The notes: a model not told the origin generated them from the letters alone. Positions 34,159 through 48,449 are shown, numbered from the stretch's first letter. The stretch is DNA of 64,000 bases from Heterostelium multicystogenum (GCA_003667245.1 RCNN01000484.1:1-64000); one strand, 5' to 3'. Program-made: numbers and translations.

Positions 34159-35260
34159 TTACTCGTTAGTAGGTAGGTGAACATTATCGATATCGGCTGG
34201 AGGGGGTGGAGGTAAAGACTGACTTTCGCTTGTAGGTGCGCTGCTGTGGCTTGGTTTTGGTAATGCCCTTCTTTGCCATACCAACATCCCAATCCAATCT
34301 CAATCTTCTACCCTCTACGTCAGTGGTGTCATAGCTAAAGTTAAGTGGTTAACAAACCATATCAATGTGTTCAAACAACTTTAAACTTACTGTTTAAATG
34401 CTTCTTCAGCATCAGCCTTTGTCTCAAACTCAACAAATGCATAACCCTTATTGTGTCCAGTCTTTCTGTCGAATCCAACGTTTACATTTGCAAGAGCACC
34501 AAACTTACCAAATAGAGAAGTAAGATGTGTTTCATTAAAGTGATATGGTAGATTACCAACAAACAAACATTTACTCTTATCTCTTTCCTCTTGATCCATA
34601 ATATGGCTATTCAAAGTTGGTCAGTATTTTCTTTGTCCAAAAAAAGATCAAAAATAGGCTACATACTTTTCTCTTCTTGGTGGTCCTCTACGACCATATG
34701 GATGACCTCTATCTCTGTATCCACCACCGTATCCACCACCACCACCACCATAACCACCACCACCGTATCCTCTACGCTCATAGCCTCCACCATATCCGTG
34801 GTCACGATAACCATCTCTGCTATAGTAGTGATCTCTTGGGTCTCTTCCGTAGTCTCTATCACGATAACCACCTCCACCATAACGTGGGGGTGGAGGATAA
34901 CGGTCTCTGTAACCACCACCGCCATAACCACCTCCACCATATCCACCACCATATCCGTAGTCACCGTAGGTTTGTCCGCCACCATATCCACTGGATCCAC
35001 TGCTTGATCCATACCCACTTCCATAGCCACTTCCACTACCGTAGCCACTGGCACCACTGCTACTTGGGGGTGGTGGTTGAGAGGGATAGTCATTGTAACC
35101 GGATCGACTTGATCTAGAAGGAGAGTATCTCTCATAAGCATCTATATTTTGCGAGTCATCTCTTTTAACAGGTTCATCCTGCAAGATAAATAACATAGAT
35201 TAGATAAATCATACCAAAACATCAACAACAATGGTTTTATTGGATATTAGTAATTACCAT
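34159..35260 (-). CDS. Gly/Tyr-rich RNA-binding protein with one RRM
   Basis: The N-terminal half is a disordered GYG/RGG-like domain (about 34680-35150) rich in Gly, Tyr, Arg and Asp. It is followed by one RRM with RNP2 CLFVGNLP and RNP1 KGYAFVEF (about 34390-34600), then a short tail. The exon before the Gly-rich region appears to consist only of the ATG (35258-35260) before an intron ending at 35179. Further introns lie near 34612-34668 and 34335-34390. The tail probably ends SLPPPPPADIDNVHLPTNE with a stop at 34159-34161, which needs one base fewer in a GGG run; the uncorrected frame stops slightly earlier. The domain order suggests an hnRNP/cold-inducible-RBP-like role in mRNA metabolism and granule formation. 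Confidence 0.82.
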
Positions 35261-35761
35261 ATTTTATTTATGTTATTACTTCAATAATATATATGAAAAT
35301 GAATAATAATTTTGTTTTTTTGTTTGTTTTTTTGTTTTTTCAAAAAACCAACTCCTCCACTTGTTTTTTAAAATTTAAATTAATTTTATTTAAATTAACA
35401 ATAGATTTTTTTTAATCAAAGTTCAAAATGACATCATTGTATATATACAAATTATATTTATGCATCAATAATTATAATTATGATAGATGATGAAGAGGTC
35501 ATTTATGATCGGAATCTAGTTTAAGCGAGAGAGAGAGACATATTTGGGGACTATGATTTCAATGAAATTTTACAGATCTCCTTGTTGATCATCTTTCACT
35601 ATGGTAATAAAAAATTGGAAAGAAAATGAATTGAGAAATTTATTAGTTTAGAATTTACCACCTCTTTATTAAAACTATAAATATCTACGATAATAATGCT
35701 GATCAGCACTATTTTTTAAACATAAGTGATTAAATATTAAATTTATATTAGTTAATAAATT
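35261..35761. promoter_or_regulatory. divergent promoter region
   Basis: 500 bp between the RRM gene (minus) and the 2H phosphoesterase gene (plus), AT-rich with T-runs near 35310-35345. A GA-repeat (gagagagaga) sits at ~35528-35537. No gene. Confidence 0.35.
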
Positions 35762-36374
35762 ATGAGTGCTGCAGATAGAAAAGAATTCAAGTCGGCCATA
35801 TGTATTGCACCGCCAATAGAGTTGTGTAGTCAAGTTCAACAATGGCGTCAATTGCATGATGCTGCATTCAATAGATGGATGCCACACATAAACTTGTAGG
35901 TTTGAGACTATTACTATCGTTAATACCAAAATCTCACTGATCCACTTTGGCTTTAGAATTTTTCCATTTGTACCATTAGATATGTTTGAGTCTAAAATGG
36001 CTCAACTTCAAGAAGCAGTAGGTAGAGTACCTGCCTTCAAAATTAGATTTACAGAATTTTCATACTTTGAGCATGGAAAGAAGTGCGTTCTTTGGTTGAA
36101 GCCAGAACCAGACAGACCTTATGCCATCCATGAATTGCAATCTGCTCTTACAGGTGCTTTGCCAGGTTTTACAGAATTGTCTGATCGTGGCTTCACACCA
36201 CACATGACCATTGGTCAATTCGGATCTTTGAAAGAAACACAATCCAAGATTGCACAATTCGAATCCGTTTTGACGCCAATCGAATTCACTGTGAACGAAA
36301 TACCAATGATCAATCGTGTCGGTGACACACCTTTTGTTGTCATCAATACTTTGAAGCTTGGCCCACCTCTTTAA
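35762..36374 (+). CDS. 2H phosphoesterase (2'-5' RNA ligase superfamily)
   Basis: Two exons (35762-35895 and 35957-36374) join in frame to a 183-residue protein with no frame errors. The two active-site motifs are MPHINL near the exon junction and HMTIGQF in the second exon. The second fits the HxTx consensus; the first has Asn where Thr/Ser is usual. Such proteins cleave or join 2'-5' or cyclic phosphate bonds in RNA or nucleotides. Substrate cannot be told. The gene sits about 85 bp from the convergent thioredoxin reductase gene. Confidence 0.85.
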
Positions 36375-36460
36375 ACAATGTCTATTCACTTATAAAAAAA
36401 AAATAAACAACAATATAAAAGAAAATGCAATTAATAATTTATATTTATTTTGGTTATTGT

Positions 36461-37754
36461 TTAGTGAGATAAGAATCTTTCAGCTTCCAATGCACTCATA
36501 CATCCAGTACCAGCAGCAGTGATAGCTTGTCTGTAGATTTTATCCTGTACGTCACCACAAGCAAAGACACCTTCAACATTGGTTTGGGTGGAGTGTGGCT
36601 TGGTGATAATGTATCCAGTCTCATCGACTTCGATTTGACCTTGGAGGAAAGCAGTGTTTGGAACGTGACCAATAGCATAGAACAAACCACCTACTTCCAA
36701 AGTTGATTCTTCTTTGGTGAGGACATTTTGGATTTTCAAGCTGGTGAGCTTGTCAGTACCGTGTGCTGAGATCAAAGTGGTATTCCAGACGATTTGAATC
36801 TTTGGATTTGAGAGAACACGTTGTTGCATTGCCTTTGATGCTCTCATTTCATCTCTTCTGACCAACATTGTAACCTTGCTTGCAAAATGGGTGAGGAATG
36901 TAGCCTCTTCGCATGCAGTGTCACCACCACCAACGACAGCCAAGTGTTTATTACGATAGATTGGGAGAGCACCATCGCATACAGCACAAGCAGAGATACC
37001 CTTGCTCCAGTATTCCTCTTCACCTGGGACACCCATTTTCTTGGCGGTGGCACCAGTGGCCAAGATGATCGACTTTGATTGGATTGGCTCAGCTTCATCC
37101 TCAATATAGATCTTGAATGGACGTTGCGACAAATCGAGCTTAGCAATAGTCTTTGTTTCGATTCTAGCACCACACTTGACAGATTGTTCACGCATTCTCT
37201 CCATCAACTCTGGACCAGAAATTTCACCTGGAAAACCTGGGAAGTTTTTCAATCTCTGTGGTAGTGGTCAATTGACCTCCGGCGGCAACTCCACCAGCCA
37301 TGAAACCTTCGAACATCAATGGTTCCAAACGTGCTCTAAAATACAATTAGAAGCTTAGGACAAAGATGATAATATTTATTATTATTTCAGAGACCTACCT
37401 TCCAGCGTAGATGGCAGCGGTGTGACCAGCTGGACCAGATCCGATGATGACTACATTCTCAAGCTTTGATGGTGAATATGATGACATTTTTCTTGATTGT
37501 TGCTCTGTAAATATATATGAATTGCTATTGTTGTTATTGATACTGTTTGCTTGTAATAATAAGGTAGTTGATGATATTAATCCAAAGGTTGTTCTTTTGG
37601 AAAGGAATGGTCTTTTTGAAGAAGAAGCGAATATCCTTGACGAAGATGTAAAAGATCTTGTAGTAGTAGTGATATTAGTTGTAGTGGTGGTAGTTGTAGT
37701 AAAGATGCTACTTGATAATGTTTTATTTGATAGCTTGTAGCTCAATCGAAACAT
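36461..37754 (-). CDS. trrA: thioredoxin reductase, low-molecular-weight type, with mitochondrial extension
   Basis: NADPH-dependent flavoenzyme that reduces thioredoxin. Motifs: FAD-binding [19 protein letters not shown], redox-active CAVCDG, NADPH-binding [14 protein letters not shown] and the C-terminal FAD motif FACGDVQD. Two exons with an intron at about 37337-37398. The first methionine at 37754 gives a Ser/Thr-rich, basic, mitochondrial-like extension of nearly 90 residues. An internal Met just before [12 protein letters not shown] would give the compact cytosolic form. The T5 run at 37245-37249 should be four to restore TEIENFPGFPG. Stop at 36461-36463. Confidence 0.94.
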
Positions 37755-38197
37755 GTGATCTTGATAGTTATACTGAATGACAAAAGTTAGTTGGGAAATT
37801 GAAATTTTTAAACTCTACAAAGTCAGTGTGAAAAAAATAAAAATAATTTTTAAAAACAAAGATTTGCAAAAAGAGTAATGGTTGGTGTTGTTTTATGGAA
37901 CGTGGAATTCATTCTATACACTGCAAGAATATGGATATTAAAGGCAAGATTTAATTGACGTTATCACATTAAAGTATTCAATAATTAATAATTTAATAAA
38001 TATTATTGACGATATGAGTTGAGGTGATCGTGGTTTATACATTCTGTCCATACATCATTCATTAGCTATTTATTTATTTATTCTTATTCTTTTTATTGCT
38101 TTGGATAAAATCTTCTGCACTCGATGATTCTGTTTGTTTTCTTTTATTCTATTAAAATAGAGGAATGTGTGTTAATAATATAGATTATTTCTTTCTG
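37755..38197. other. intergenic, nothing recognised
   Basis: Contains the promoter of the thioredoxin reductase gene and the 3' side of KRR1. AT-rich with no further feature. Confidence 0.35.
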
Positions 38198-39392
<1,195 letters not shown>

Positions 39393-39602
39393 TCTCTATC
39401 TCTATCTCAATAAAGTAACCTGCTTATAACAATGTCTTATCTATTGAATTTAAAACAAAAAGAAAATAATCAAAAATACTAAAATCGTTCGTTTTTAATT
39501 TAATTTCAAATTTTTATTCTTTTTTATTTTTTTAAAATACAATTATAGTATTGTGTTATTTTTTCAACAGTTTACAAAGTAATAATAAGACTTATAATCT
39601 AT

Positions 39603-42600
39603 CTATTGACCAAAACATCTTAAAAGTGACTCTGATAGCTCTCTGATGGTTGTGTTTGGCACTGTTTGGATTGCCTTCAGAATTTCGATTGGGATTTGGT
39701 TCTCTATTATTTTTCTTGTGTGATCTATATAAAAATTGTTAGAAATAGTTTTAATTCGATGATTGGACATGTAATACATTACCATATGGTACCATATCAT
39801 TCAATGCTTTAAGTACATAGAGGATAAGGTTTTCACTGGATGCAGTGCTAATAATAGTTAAGAGTCCACTTATTACACCTTGATTTGCAAGAATTTCAGA
39901 GTATTTTTCAGTGTTCAGGTGACGATTAATGATCATAATAGCCCATAATTGAATACCTTCATTTGGATAGTTAATGCATTGAGATAGAATCTTAAAGCAG
40001 TCTCTCTTGATAAACAAATTGAAATTATCGGCTGTTTCATAGAATTGTTAGATTATTGTACAACTGGCTAGTTATTCTCTTTCATTTTATACTTACTCAA
40101 AAACATTAAATTATATAATGTACATAATGAATTTAATACAATGTTTGGATTGCTTGTCTTTGTAAAGATATCCAAAATCTTATCCATTCCACCATTGGTA
40201 TTAATTTCAACTCTATTTGCAGCTATAGAAAAAATAATTAGTAATCATAATTTGAATGATTATTATTTTTTTTTTTTTGTTTACTTACTGGTAATGGAAA
40301 GATTGTACATTGTTCTAAGAGCAATGCAAACTTGGTCCTCAATCTTGGAGTCCAAGAATCTTTGAACAATAGGCAGGAGCTTTGAGTTTCTAACCTGATT
40401 CTTTCCACTTTCAGAGAATGAGAATGTGTATATGAGATTAAGACATTGTTTGTTGACTTCTTCTTTCTCCTCTATAGAGTCCAAGTTGACACGTTGTTGT
40501 GGCTCTGGTTCCTTAGTTGGCATGTCAAGAAGTGAGATAGAGCTTGAGAGTGAATCTAAAGATACCAATTGTTCTGGTGGTGGTGAAAGTAACATTGACA
40601 CTGATTTCAAGCAGTTATGTTCGACAAGTTGATTTCTAATCTTTGGATTGTTAGAGACTGCAATAATAATAGAAAGTGTCTTAAATACAATCATCAATTG
40701 GTTGGTGTCTGGAGCTGGTTCCTTCTTTGGAGAGGCTTCAGTGGTTGGCAATGTGGTATTGGCAGTTGGCAACTGAGAGAGTGAGGATGAAAGAAGTGAC
40801 AGTAGATTAGGAATTGCATTGGGCAGAGTTTCAAGTACAGCTACAAAAGAAGGATCATCAGAACAAAAGTGTTAGCAAGTCCAAAAGTTGAAGCTTGATC
40901 TTTTGGCTTGAAAAAACACCTTCCTTAATGGCGAGGATTGATATGATGATATCAAGACCGGTTACACCTTGGTCATTGAGAGAGGTGATGATGTGATTCT
41001 TGGCCATTTCATTGAATCTACCAAGGTTGGTTAATGCAATGGCAGCAGACATGATTGTATTTTCATCGCTAGAGCGACAAGATAATAATGGGACGAGACC
41101 CATAATTCCACCTTGTTCACAAACCATCTTTGCGGTATTAGGATCAGCAGCAAGCACAGCTAAAGTCTTGCATGCGACAATCTTGTATTGTTCATTTCCT
41201 ATGAACAGGAGATCCAATAGTTGTGAAATCAACTTTGTATCGCAAATGATAGCACGACATTGTTGATTAGAGGCTAAATTGAATATTGTTTCGCATGAAT
41301 ATAGCTTGGCATCGATATTAATGTTATTGGACATGAATTCTGGATTGGAAAGGATATTGAGCAAAGGATTCAGGGCACCAAGATTAACAATGAGTTCACA
41401 AAGTTCATCCTCAAGCGAGAGACCAAGTATGGTGACTAATACAGCACAAGCAACATTGACATTTGATGAAGAGAGTGCATTTACCAATGCAGGGAGACCT
41501 CCAGATTCAACTACACGTGCTCTACCTGGACCATCAACTACAATTGCCGATAAAGCATTTGCACTTGTAACTTGGGCTATAATGTTTGTTGATGATAATA
41601 AAGCAACCAGACCTGGGATTCCAGCTTTGTTCGTAAATATCTCCCAAATATTCGAGTTATTTGAGTTGCTGGAGAACAGTGATGAGATCAGGTGAATTGC
41701 CAAGCTCTTTACAGGTTGAGGTGTATTTGGACTAATGACTAGCTCTGATATCTGACTGATAGCATTTGTGGAGAGGAGATATCCTCCGCATTCAGGACTC
41801 TTTGAGAGCTCCAAAAGAATAGAAAGTGAGTTTAAGAGGATTGATTCATTCTTTGATGTTAAAAGTTCGGATAGACTTGCAAGGATTGGTCCACTGGACA
41901 TTAAAGACTCGCGCAACTCTGATGAGCTAGATCGAGAAATGGTATTCAAAACTGTGAGTGTATACTCTTGGAGATACGAGTTCTTTACTGCCAGGAGAGG
42001 AACTAGAGATAAAATAATACCAGAATTTATAACTTTTCTAATTTGATCTCCCATGTTCTCTCTAATCAATTGCGAAAGAATCAAAACAGCAAATACCTGT
42101 GATTGAATAACAAAGTTGTCATCAGTTGCGCTCATACTCTGGAAAAGATATTCAATGATGGATTGAACAATATTAGTGCCAAGGAGAACACTACGGTATT
42201 GGTCGTTCTCACCAGCAAATCCTGAAACAATCTCTAAAAGACAAACCAAGGTCTTTGGATCATTAACATAGCTGTTGAGTGCCTGTACAAGTACGCCAAG
42301 ACATCCAAATTTATAAGCTTGTTCACGATTGGATTCGTTGTCTTTGCATAGCTCGGCCAATGAGAAGATTGCACATTTCTTTACATCTGGTGATTGGTTG
42401 GAAAGCATCTCTACAATCTGACGAATGGAGGCACCTTCAGAAATAACAAATTTGATCTCTGGTGAGTGAGAAGCAAGTCTCTGGAGAAGGCGAAGTGCAT
42501 TTGTCTTAATTGCAGTGTTTGACGATGAAAGAAGAGCCATTGAATAGGTGAGACCTCCTTCGCTTAGAACCAAAATAGAGCAAGCTTCGTTTTCACACAG

Positions 42601-45502
42601 ATTACTTAGTGCTTCGGAAGCAACTTGCTTGACGGATTCGTCGACTGATGGATTGAGGAGGGCAACTAATGCCTTGACACCAGCACCATTTTCAAAGTGA
42701 ACAAACTCCTGTACGATATTCTTGGAATGTGAAAGGCTACCAACCAATTTTACGGTGTTATATTGGACTTTTTTGAAGAGTTCATGACGTTTGAGATCAG
42801 AATTATATGTAGACTCTGCGATATCCTCTAAATCACTGTATGGGATTTGGCTTAAAGGTGATAAAGTTCCGTTTACAAGTGGTATCTCTTTCTTGGTGGT
42901 TGGGGTGGAGGTGTGGTCATAATATCAATCAAGACTGATAAGCCACCAACTTCAAAGATATTATAGCATGCTTTTTCTAATGTAATTAAATAAATGGTTA
43001 GAAAATAAATCGAATTGTTCAGTTAATGTTTACCTACCATTGTTAAGAGCAATTCTAGATAGAATTTCAAGGGGAAGGACAATATTTTTACTTTTATCGC
43101 ACATCATTGAAAGAATTGGTTCAATTAAACCATGTGTTCTTAATGACTCCTTACTTTGATCAGTCATACATAGATGGTTGAAAATTGAGAGGGCCAATGG
43201 TTCAAGTGTAGAGTTTCTCAAAGATTGAAGTAAAGTCTTGATAAATGCGTCATTGGATGAAATTAGAATATGTAATTGCTTAACTTGATTGTACTCTAAA
43301 ATTTGATCTAAAAGCAACAGAATTGGTTCTTGTAGTGCAGCATTTCCTGTTGAGTTGGAATAAAGGAAAAGAATTGAACCTATACCCGCTTCTGATGTTG
43401 CAATAGCATTGGCACATAATTCTTTTGAAAAAACAATAAATATTAGTCTTCTGTCAAAATTGGTTCTTTGAAATTGATTTCTTTCTTCTTACTTGTTTTA
43501 CTGAGTGAATAAAGCAAACGGATAAGAATATTATTTAGTTGAACGATTTGTTTGGTTACAATCTCCAAGAGGAAAATGATACCACCAACAGAGTATAACT
43601 TCTCGGCATTCTTTTTATCGAGAATTGAAAGTCTGGTGAGAATTTTGAGTACACTCTTAAGAATATCTGGTCTGTTAGATGAGAGCAATGGTGTTATAAC
43701 TTCAATTGCGTTGGATTGAGAGATACCCAAAAGTCCCTCTTCATCATGTGAAAGGATACGCAAAATCTTAAGAAGCTCCAATTGGAATTCTTCTTTAGAG
43801 GTTGGTGCCTCGATTAATGACACTATTTGTACAATATGTGAATTTGTAATTAGATTGAGCATCTTGGAATCTAATAGAGTGTTTGGAGTAGTTGCTGGTG
43901 ATGGGGTAGCTGTAGCTGGAGTGGCAGGAGTAGCAGGCGATGGTGGAACGGAAGAGGGAGCAGATGATCCAGCATGAGCACTATTGACATGTTTATCAAT
44001 GTCGGAAGCAATATTCTTCAATAACTTTGCACAGTCTAATTTAATCGATGGGATATCTGTACAAGACATCAAATCAAACAATGTAGAAAATATACTCTGG
44101 TTCTTCAATTGCTTTTAGGAGCTTTTCATCTAATTTAAATTTACATTATTAATATACAAGTAATAGTTTTATATTTATGAGTACATACATTTAGATAATA
44201 AAGCAATAATTTGACAGGCAATTGCTATAGTATCGCTTTTTATGATTCTCCTTTGTCATTCTAGAAATGTAATCCAAGAATGGTTTCAAACCACCGACCA
44301 ATGCGCATTCAATCTTTTCGAAATTGTTTTGGTTGGTAAGTAAGAAATCATAAATTTCAACCAATGCTTGATATTGATGGTTTAGATCTCTGTGGAAGTC
44401 CAAGAAATATGGAACCAAACGTGAAATACAAGTTTTATCATGATCTTTAAATTGAGAAATTAATATTTAAATTTATCCTATCATACCAATAAATAAACAT
44501 ACCTGTGGTGTGTATGAAGCAATATAAACAAACTCTAACAGGATCTAAATGATTGAATTGTGGAATCGCTATTCTCTTTTGACTGCATGCATCACAAAAC
44601 TCTCTTTGGCAACATCTACAATGATGCTATAATAACTCATTAGCATAAAGAATGTAGAAATAAGCCCAGTATAACTTACTCTTCTTCTGATTACAGTGAA
44701 TGGTAAATAGCAATTAGCACAAGCTGGGATAGTTTTTTCAAGATCCCACTGTGGAGCGGTTTGTGATAATATTGTTGTTGATTTTGGAATGGGTTGTCTA
44801 ACAATTGATGGAATTGGTGCCTGAGGTGCAGAGGAAGTTCTCTGTCTTGAAGGCTCTGGTACTCTGACTGGTTTTGGCTGCTGCTGCTGTTGTGCTAAAG
44901 TTCCGGGCAATGAAGATGAAGGCATATCTGCAGTACAGCTGTTAGAATATATTTCATTATGTAGTTATTGTTTATCACTTACTATATCCATATTCGGCCA
45001 TTGAGGGATAGAAACTATCGTTAGCTGGTTTCTTTGGTTGTAATGATGGGTACTCAGATGCAGGAGGTGAAGATGCAATCGGTTGTTGGTGGCGTATTTG
45101 CTGTGGTATTGTTATTGGTTGCTGCTGGTGCAATTGTTGTGAGAAATTGGGATGTATCCAACTTGTCTTCTTGTTAATATGATCTATATAGTATACACGA
45201 CCTTGGTTATCAGTAGCTTCCTCCCAGCCCTCTGGTAAACTCGATGAGGATAGGGATGACTTTGAACTTGCAAGACTAGAAACATTGAATGGCTTTGGTG
45301 ATTGCGAGACAGGACCTGTTGGCTCCATCGGCATTATAGCTGAGCCAGGTGGTGGAGTCCACGATTGTTGCTGTGTCATTGGGTTATAATAAAACATTCG
45401 TCCCATACCATCCATTGAAATCTGCCAGCCTGGTGGAGGGATTGGCATATTATTCATACCACCCATTCCACCCATACCACCCATACCATTATTTATATTC
45501 AT
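39603..45502 (-). CDS. large WW-WW-FYVE-armadillo repeat protein
   Basis: Multi-exon gene encoding roughly 1,700 residues. N-terminus: MNINNG with GGM repeats, WW1 ([20 protein letters not shown]) and WW2 ([19 protein letters not shown]), then a Gln/Pro/Ser linker. An FYVE finger follows, split by an intron: [14 protein letters not shown], then [14 protein letters not shown] and VRVCLYCF. All eight Cys and the basic RRRHHCR signature are present, which predicts PI3P binding. The rest (39603-44420) is an alpha-solenoid of armadillo-like repeats, for example the uninterrupted 40858-42747 exon ([20 protein letters not shown] and so on). Introns lie around 44165, 43350, 43000, 40830, 40230, 40060 and 39750. 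A C-run shift occurs at about 42898-42903. It is likely an endosomal scaffold. I do not know a named orthologue. Confidence 0.82.
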
Positions 45503-46019
45503 TGTTTAATATATTAAATGAAACTATTATATATATATATCGATCAAATAAAATAAGATTAAAACACTAATAAGATGAAGATTAAGAATTTGATGATGTT
45601 ATCTTCAAATATCAGAAGTTCTACTTTACTATCTATATATTATTATTATAATTATTATTTTGTATTGGTATTATTAATATTATTATATACAACTATTTTA
45701 GATTCTAATTAATAATAAATTAAAAAACAAAAACAAATGAGTTCAAGCTTAATTTGAATTAAATTGAAAAAGAAATAAAATGGTAAAAAAATAGATAACC
45801 ACTAATTTTTTAATAAAAATTATTAAATTTAATATAAGTTCTTATATTTTTAGGATAAAATATTATGTAGAGAGCATAAGAAAAATGTGATGCTTGCCTG
45901 GCAAACTAAAGACAAATCTTTACTCTGACTGACCTACAAACTCAGATATCTAATTAAATCCACTTGTTACCACTCAAATTGAATATTCCTAATCTGATTA
46001 CTTAAACAAATGACATCTA

Positions 46020-46050
<31 letters not shown>

Positions 46051-46428
46051 TTACTATTTCGTGATAAACCAAACTAATATATAATATAATATATATTTGA
46101 AACCTAGGAAATAGTAATTTATTTCCTCACAATTGTATTTTATTGATACTTTTATATTTGTACAGATTGTATTTTATTGTTGCTGTGTGTTGCTTGCCGT
46201 TGTTGAGATTGTTAAAGGTGGTTTGATTCAATTTGTTACTTTGCAATCAATGGTCATATTAATATAATTTATATCATGTTATTTATATAAATTATGATGT
46301 GTACTTTTAGTTGAGTTTGTTGAACTGTTGATTTTGCGAAAAACGTATGTAAAATACTTTTGATTTACTTTAAAAATGATTATATAAGCTATGATTGTGA
46401 TACTATACTAATATATATAAGAAAGCTA
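45503..46428. other. intergenic with microsatellites
   Basis: Promoter side of the WW-FYVE-ARM gene. AT-rich with a trinucleotide (TTA)n array at about 46021-46052. A slightly G+C-richer patch at ~45890-45990 includes the palindrome TTGCCTGGCAA. No gene recognised. Confidence 0.4.
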
Positions 46429-46933
46429 CTATTGTTTGCTTTTCTGTTCGGCTTTGTATCTAATGAATTCGGCTATATAATCTAATATTTCTTGGTCCTG
46501 TGTCACTTGAGCTGGGGTATCGTCGTCTTTGTTTTTTGAGATCGAGTGGTGCACCTGCATCGAGGAGTATTGGTATAAGCTCACCATCCTCACACATGAT
46601 GGCAAGATGTAGTGGTGTGTTGGAGTCGATGTCACCGATGGTCAAGTCAGCCTTCTCTGAGAGCAAGTATTTGACCATTTCGACTTCACCTCTACGCACA
46701 GCTTCATGCATGGGAGTCGATCCATAGTGATTCTCAGCATTGACATCTGCACCATTTGCAACCAGCAATTGAGCCATCTTGACATTTCCTGTTCTTGCGC
46801 AAAAGTGTAGTGGCTGTAATCCACCGAAATCACCTTCATCCAACTTGTGATTGCCACTCTCAATTAAAGCCTTGGCCTTGTTGTAATCATTATTCAAGAT
46901 AGCATCGGAAAGCAATGGTAGTGAATCTCCCAT
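46429..46933 (-). CDS. small ankyrin-repeat protein
   Basis: About 167 residues. After [20 protein letters not shown] come three to four ankyrin repeats: [40 protein letters not shown] and [21 protein letters not shown] short charged tail ends [12 protein letters not shown]. The A/T run near 46528-46533 is one base too long and should be five to give [11 protein letters not shown]. No intron seen. Compact ankyrin proteins of this size serve as binding adaptors; the partner is not predictable. Confidence 0.85.
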
Positions 46934-47178
46934 CTTATGTTGTCGTCTATCTATCTATCTATCTGCAACCAAACAAACAAACCAATCCAAACTATAAAAT
47001 AGCTGTGACAAATATAATAATAATAGTTGAAAGTTATTAACAGGACCTAAATGATTCGATTCGTTTTTTTTTCACAAATAATTAATATTAATTTCATTTT
47101 ATTTTTAATTTTTACATGTCAGTGGGGTGGATATTGTATGTTGTTAGTATGTATGGTATAGTGGATGCTATGACTATG

Positions 47179-48449
47179 CTATATTATTATTCGGTGATAA
47201 TTGCTGTGGATAGATTCAAAAAGTATTTCATTAAACTGAGCTGTGAAACGCATGAAATAGGTTTTCATTTGGGAGTCCACAACCCAGAGAATTGGTGCTT
47301 CATGTTCAACGAACTTTCTGATGGTCGATCTGAGTGTAGAGGTTGGATTGATCAATTGACTTTCATCGATTGCTTCATCTCTGAGCTTTATGAACGATGA
47401 AATTGGTTCATAGCATCTGTTGAAAGTGTAGATTGACAGTTTCTAAAATGATAGTGATTGGATATTAATAAAATATTGATTCAAGTATCGCTCTCTTCGA
47501 CTTACTCTTAAATCACTTGCACTAAAGCTACCAACTAATACACCTGTATCGGGGTGTACAACAGCCAGTTCTGTAACTTGATCGCTATTCAGCTTGTTGA
47601 TTGCATCTATTACTTTTTCCGAAGATTTAATGGTGCAAACTGATTTTGACATCAAGTGCGAAGATGCAATAGAATAGTTTGACCTGGATCCCAATGCTTC
47701 AATATTTTCATAGACAAACCTACATTAAATCATTAGTGACAACGCTTTAGCATTTCGCAGCGTTCTACCTACTTAATAACATTCAATCTTGATACGATAT
47801 CGACAACAATAGTATCGTTTGACATGATAGCAACCTGGGGAACTCTTTGTGTCATGATGTGGATCAAAAGTTGAATAGGTGAATTTACATATAATGGCAA
47901 GAATGGTTCTCTGTTGTATTCTGTTAACCATATCGTAAGTAAGTTTAGATAATATTTATATATATGAATATCAATGACATACTTAGAACTTCAGCAACAG
48001 AAGTGTTGGGTGCAACTTCAGTTGGGTTGTGTGCACCAAGGTATGAGCATATATCAATGATTGAGAGCATTCCGATATATCTCTTATTTTGTAAGTCAAC
48101 AATCGGTAGGGATGAAACATTGGATTCATTCATTCTCATCAAATGCATAGTCTAGAGTTGCTGTGCTATCGATGGTGATGACATGGTGGGTGTCTTGACC
48201 CAATATATATTCGATAAATGTATTTTGAAGTAGGTCAATAAGATTGCATGCAATGTTCTGCGTATCCAAGAGAGCAGAATTTGATAGTGTTCTCAGCCTT
48301 CTGTTGACAGCAACACTGCTATTGTTTCTCTCTTGCTGTAAAGTCTCTCTGTACTGCTGATCCTCTTCATCAGTCTTCTTCATGACCCAATAAACGATGG
48401 CACCAGCAGCACCACCAATCAACGCCTTCATCAAATTGTTTGAATTCAT
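47179..48449 (-). CDS. membrane-anchored CBS-domain protein
   Basis: The N-terminus has one membrane-anchor-like segment (ALIGGAAGAIVYWVMKK), then a charged linker. CBS-type modules follow, spread over several exons: VSSLPIVDLQNKRYIGMLSI, VPQVAIMSNDTIVVDIVSRL and VTELAVVHPDTGVLVGSFSA; a final exon ends NYHRIII. This is reminiscent of AMPK-gamma/SNF4-like four-CBS proteins, which sense adenine nucleotides, but the membrane anchor is unlike AMPK gamma. Introns lie near 47945-47985, 47720-47780 and 47440-47505. A shift near 48130 joins the first two exons or frames. Confidence 0.8.

Noticed and set aside
34591..35117. His-rich and Ser/Thr-rich plus-strand frames
   Set aside because: They are antisense readings of the Gly/Tyr repeats of the RRM protein.
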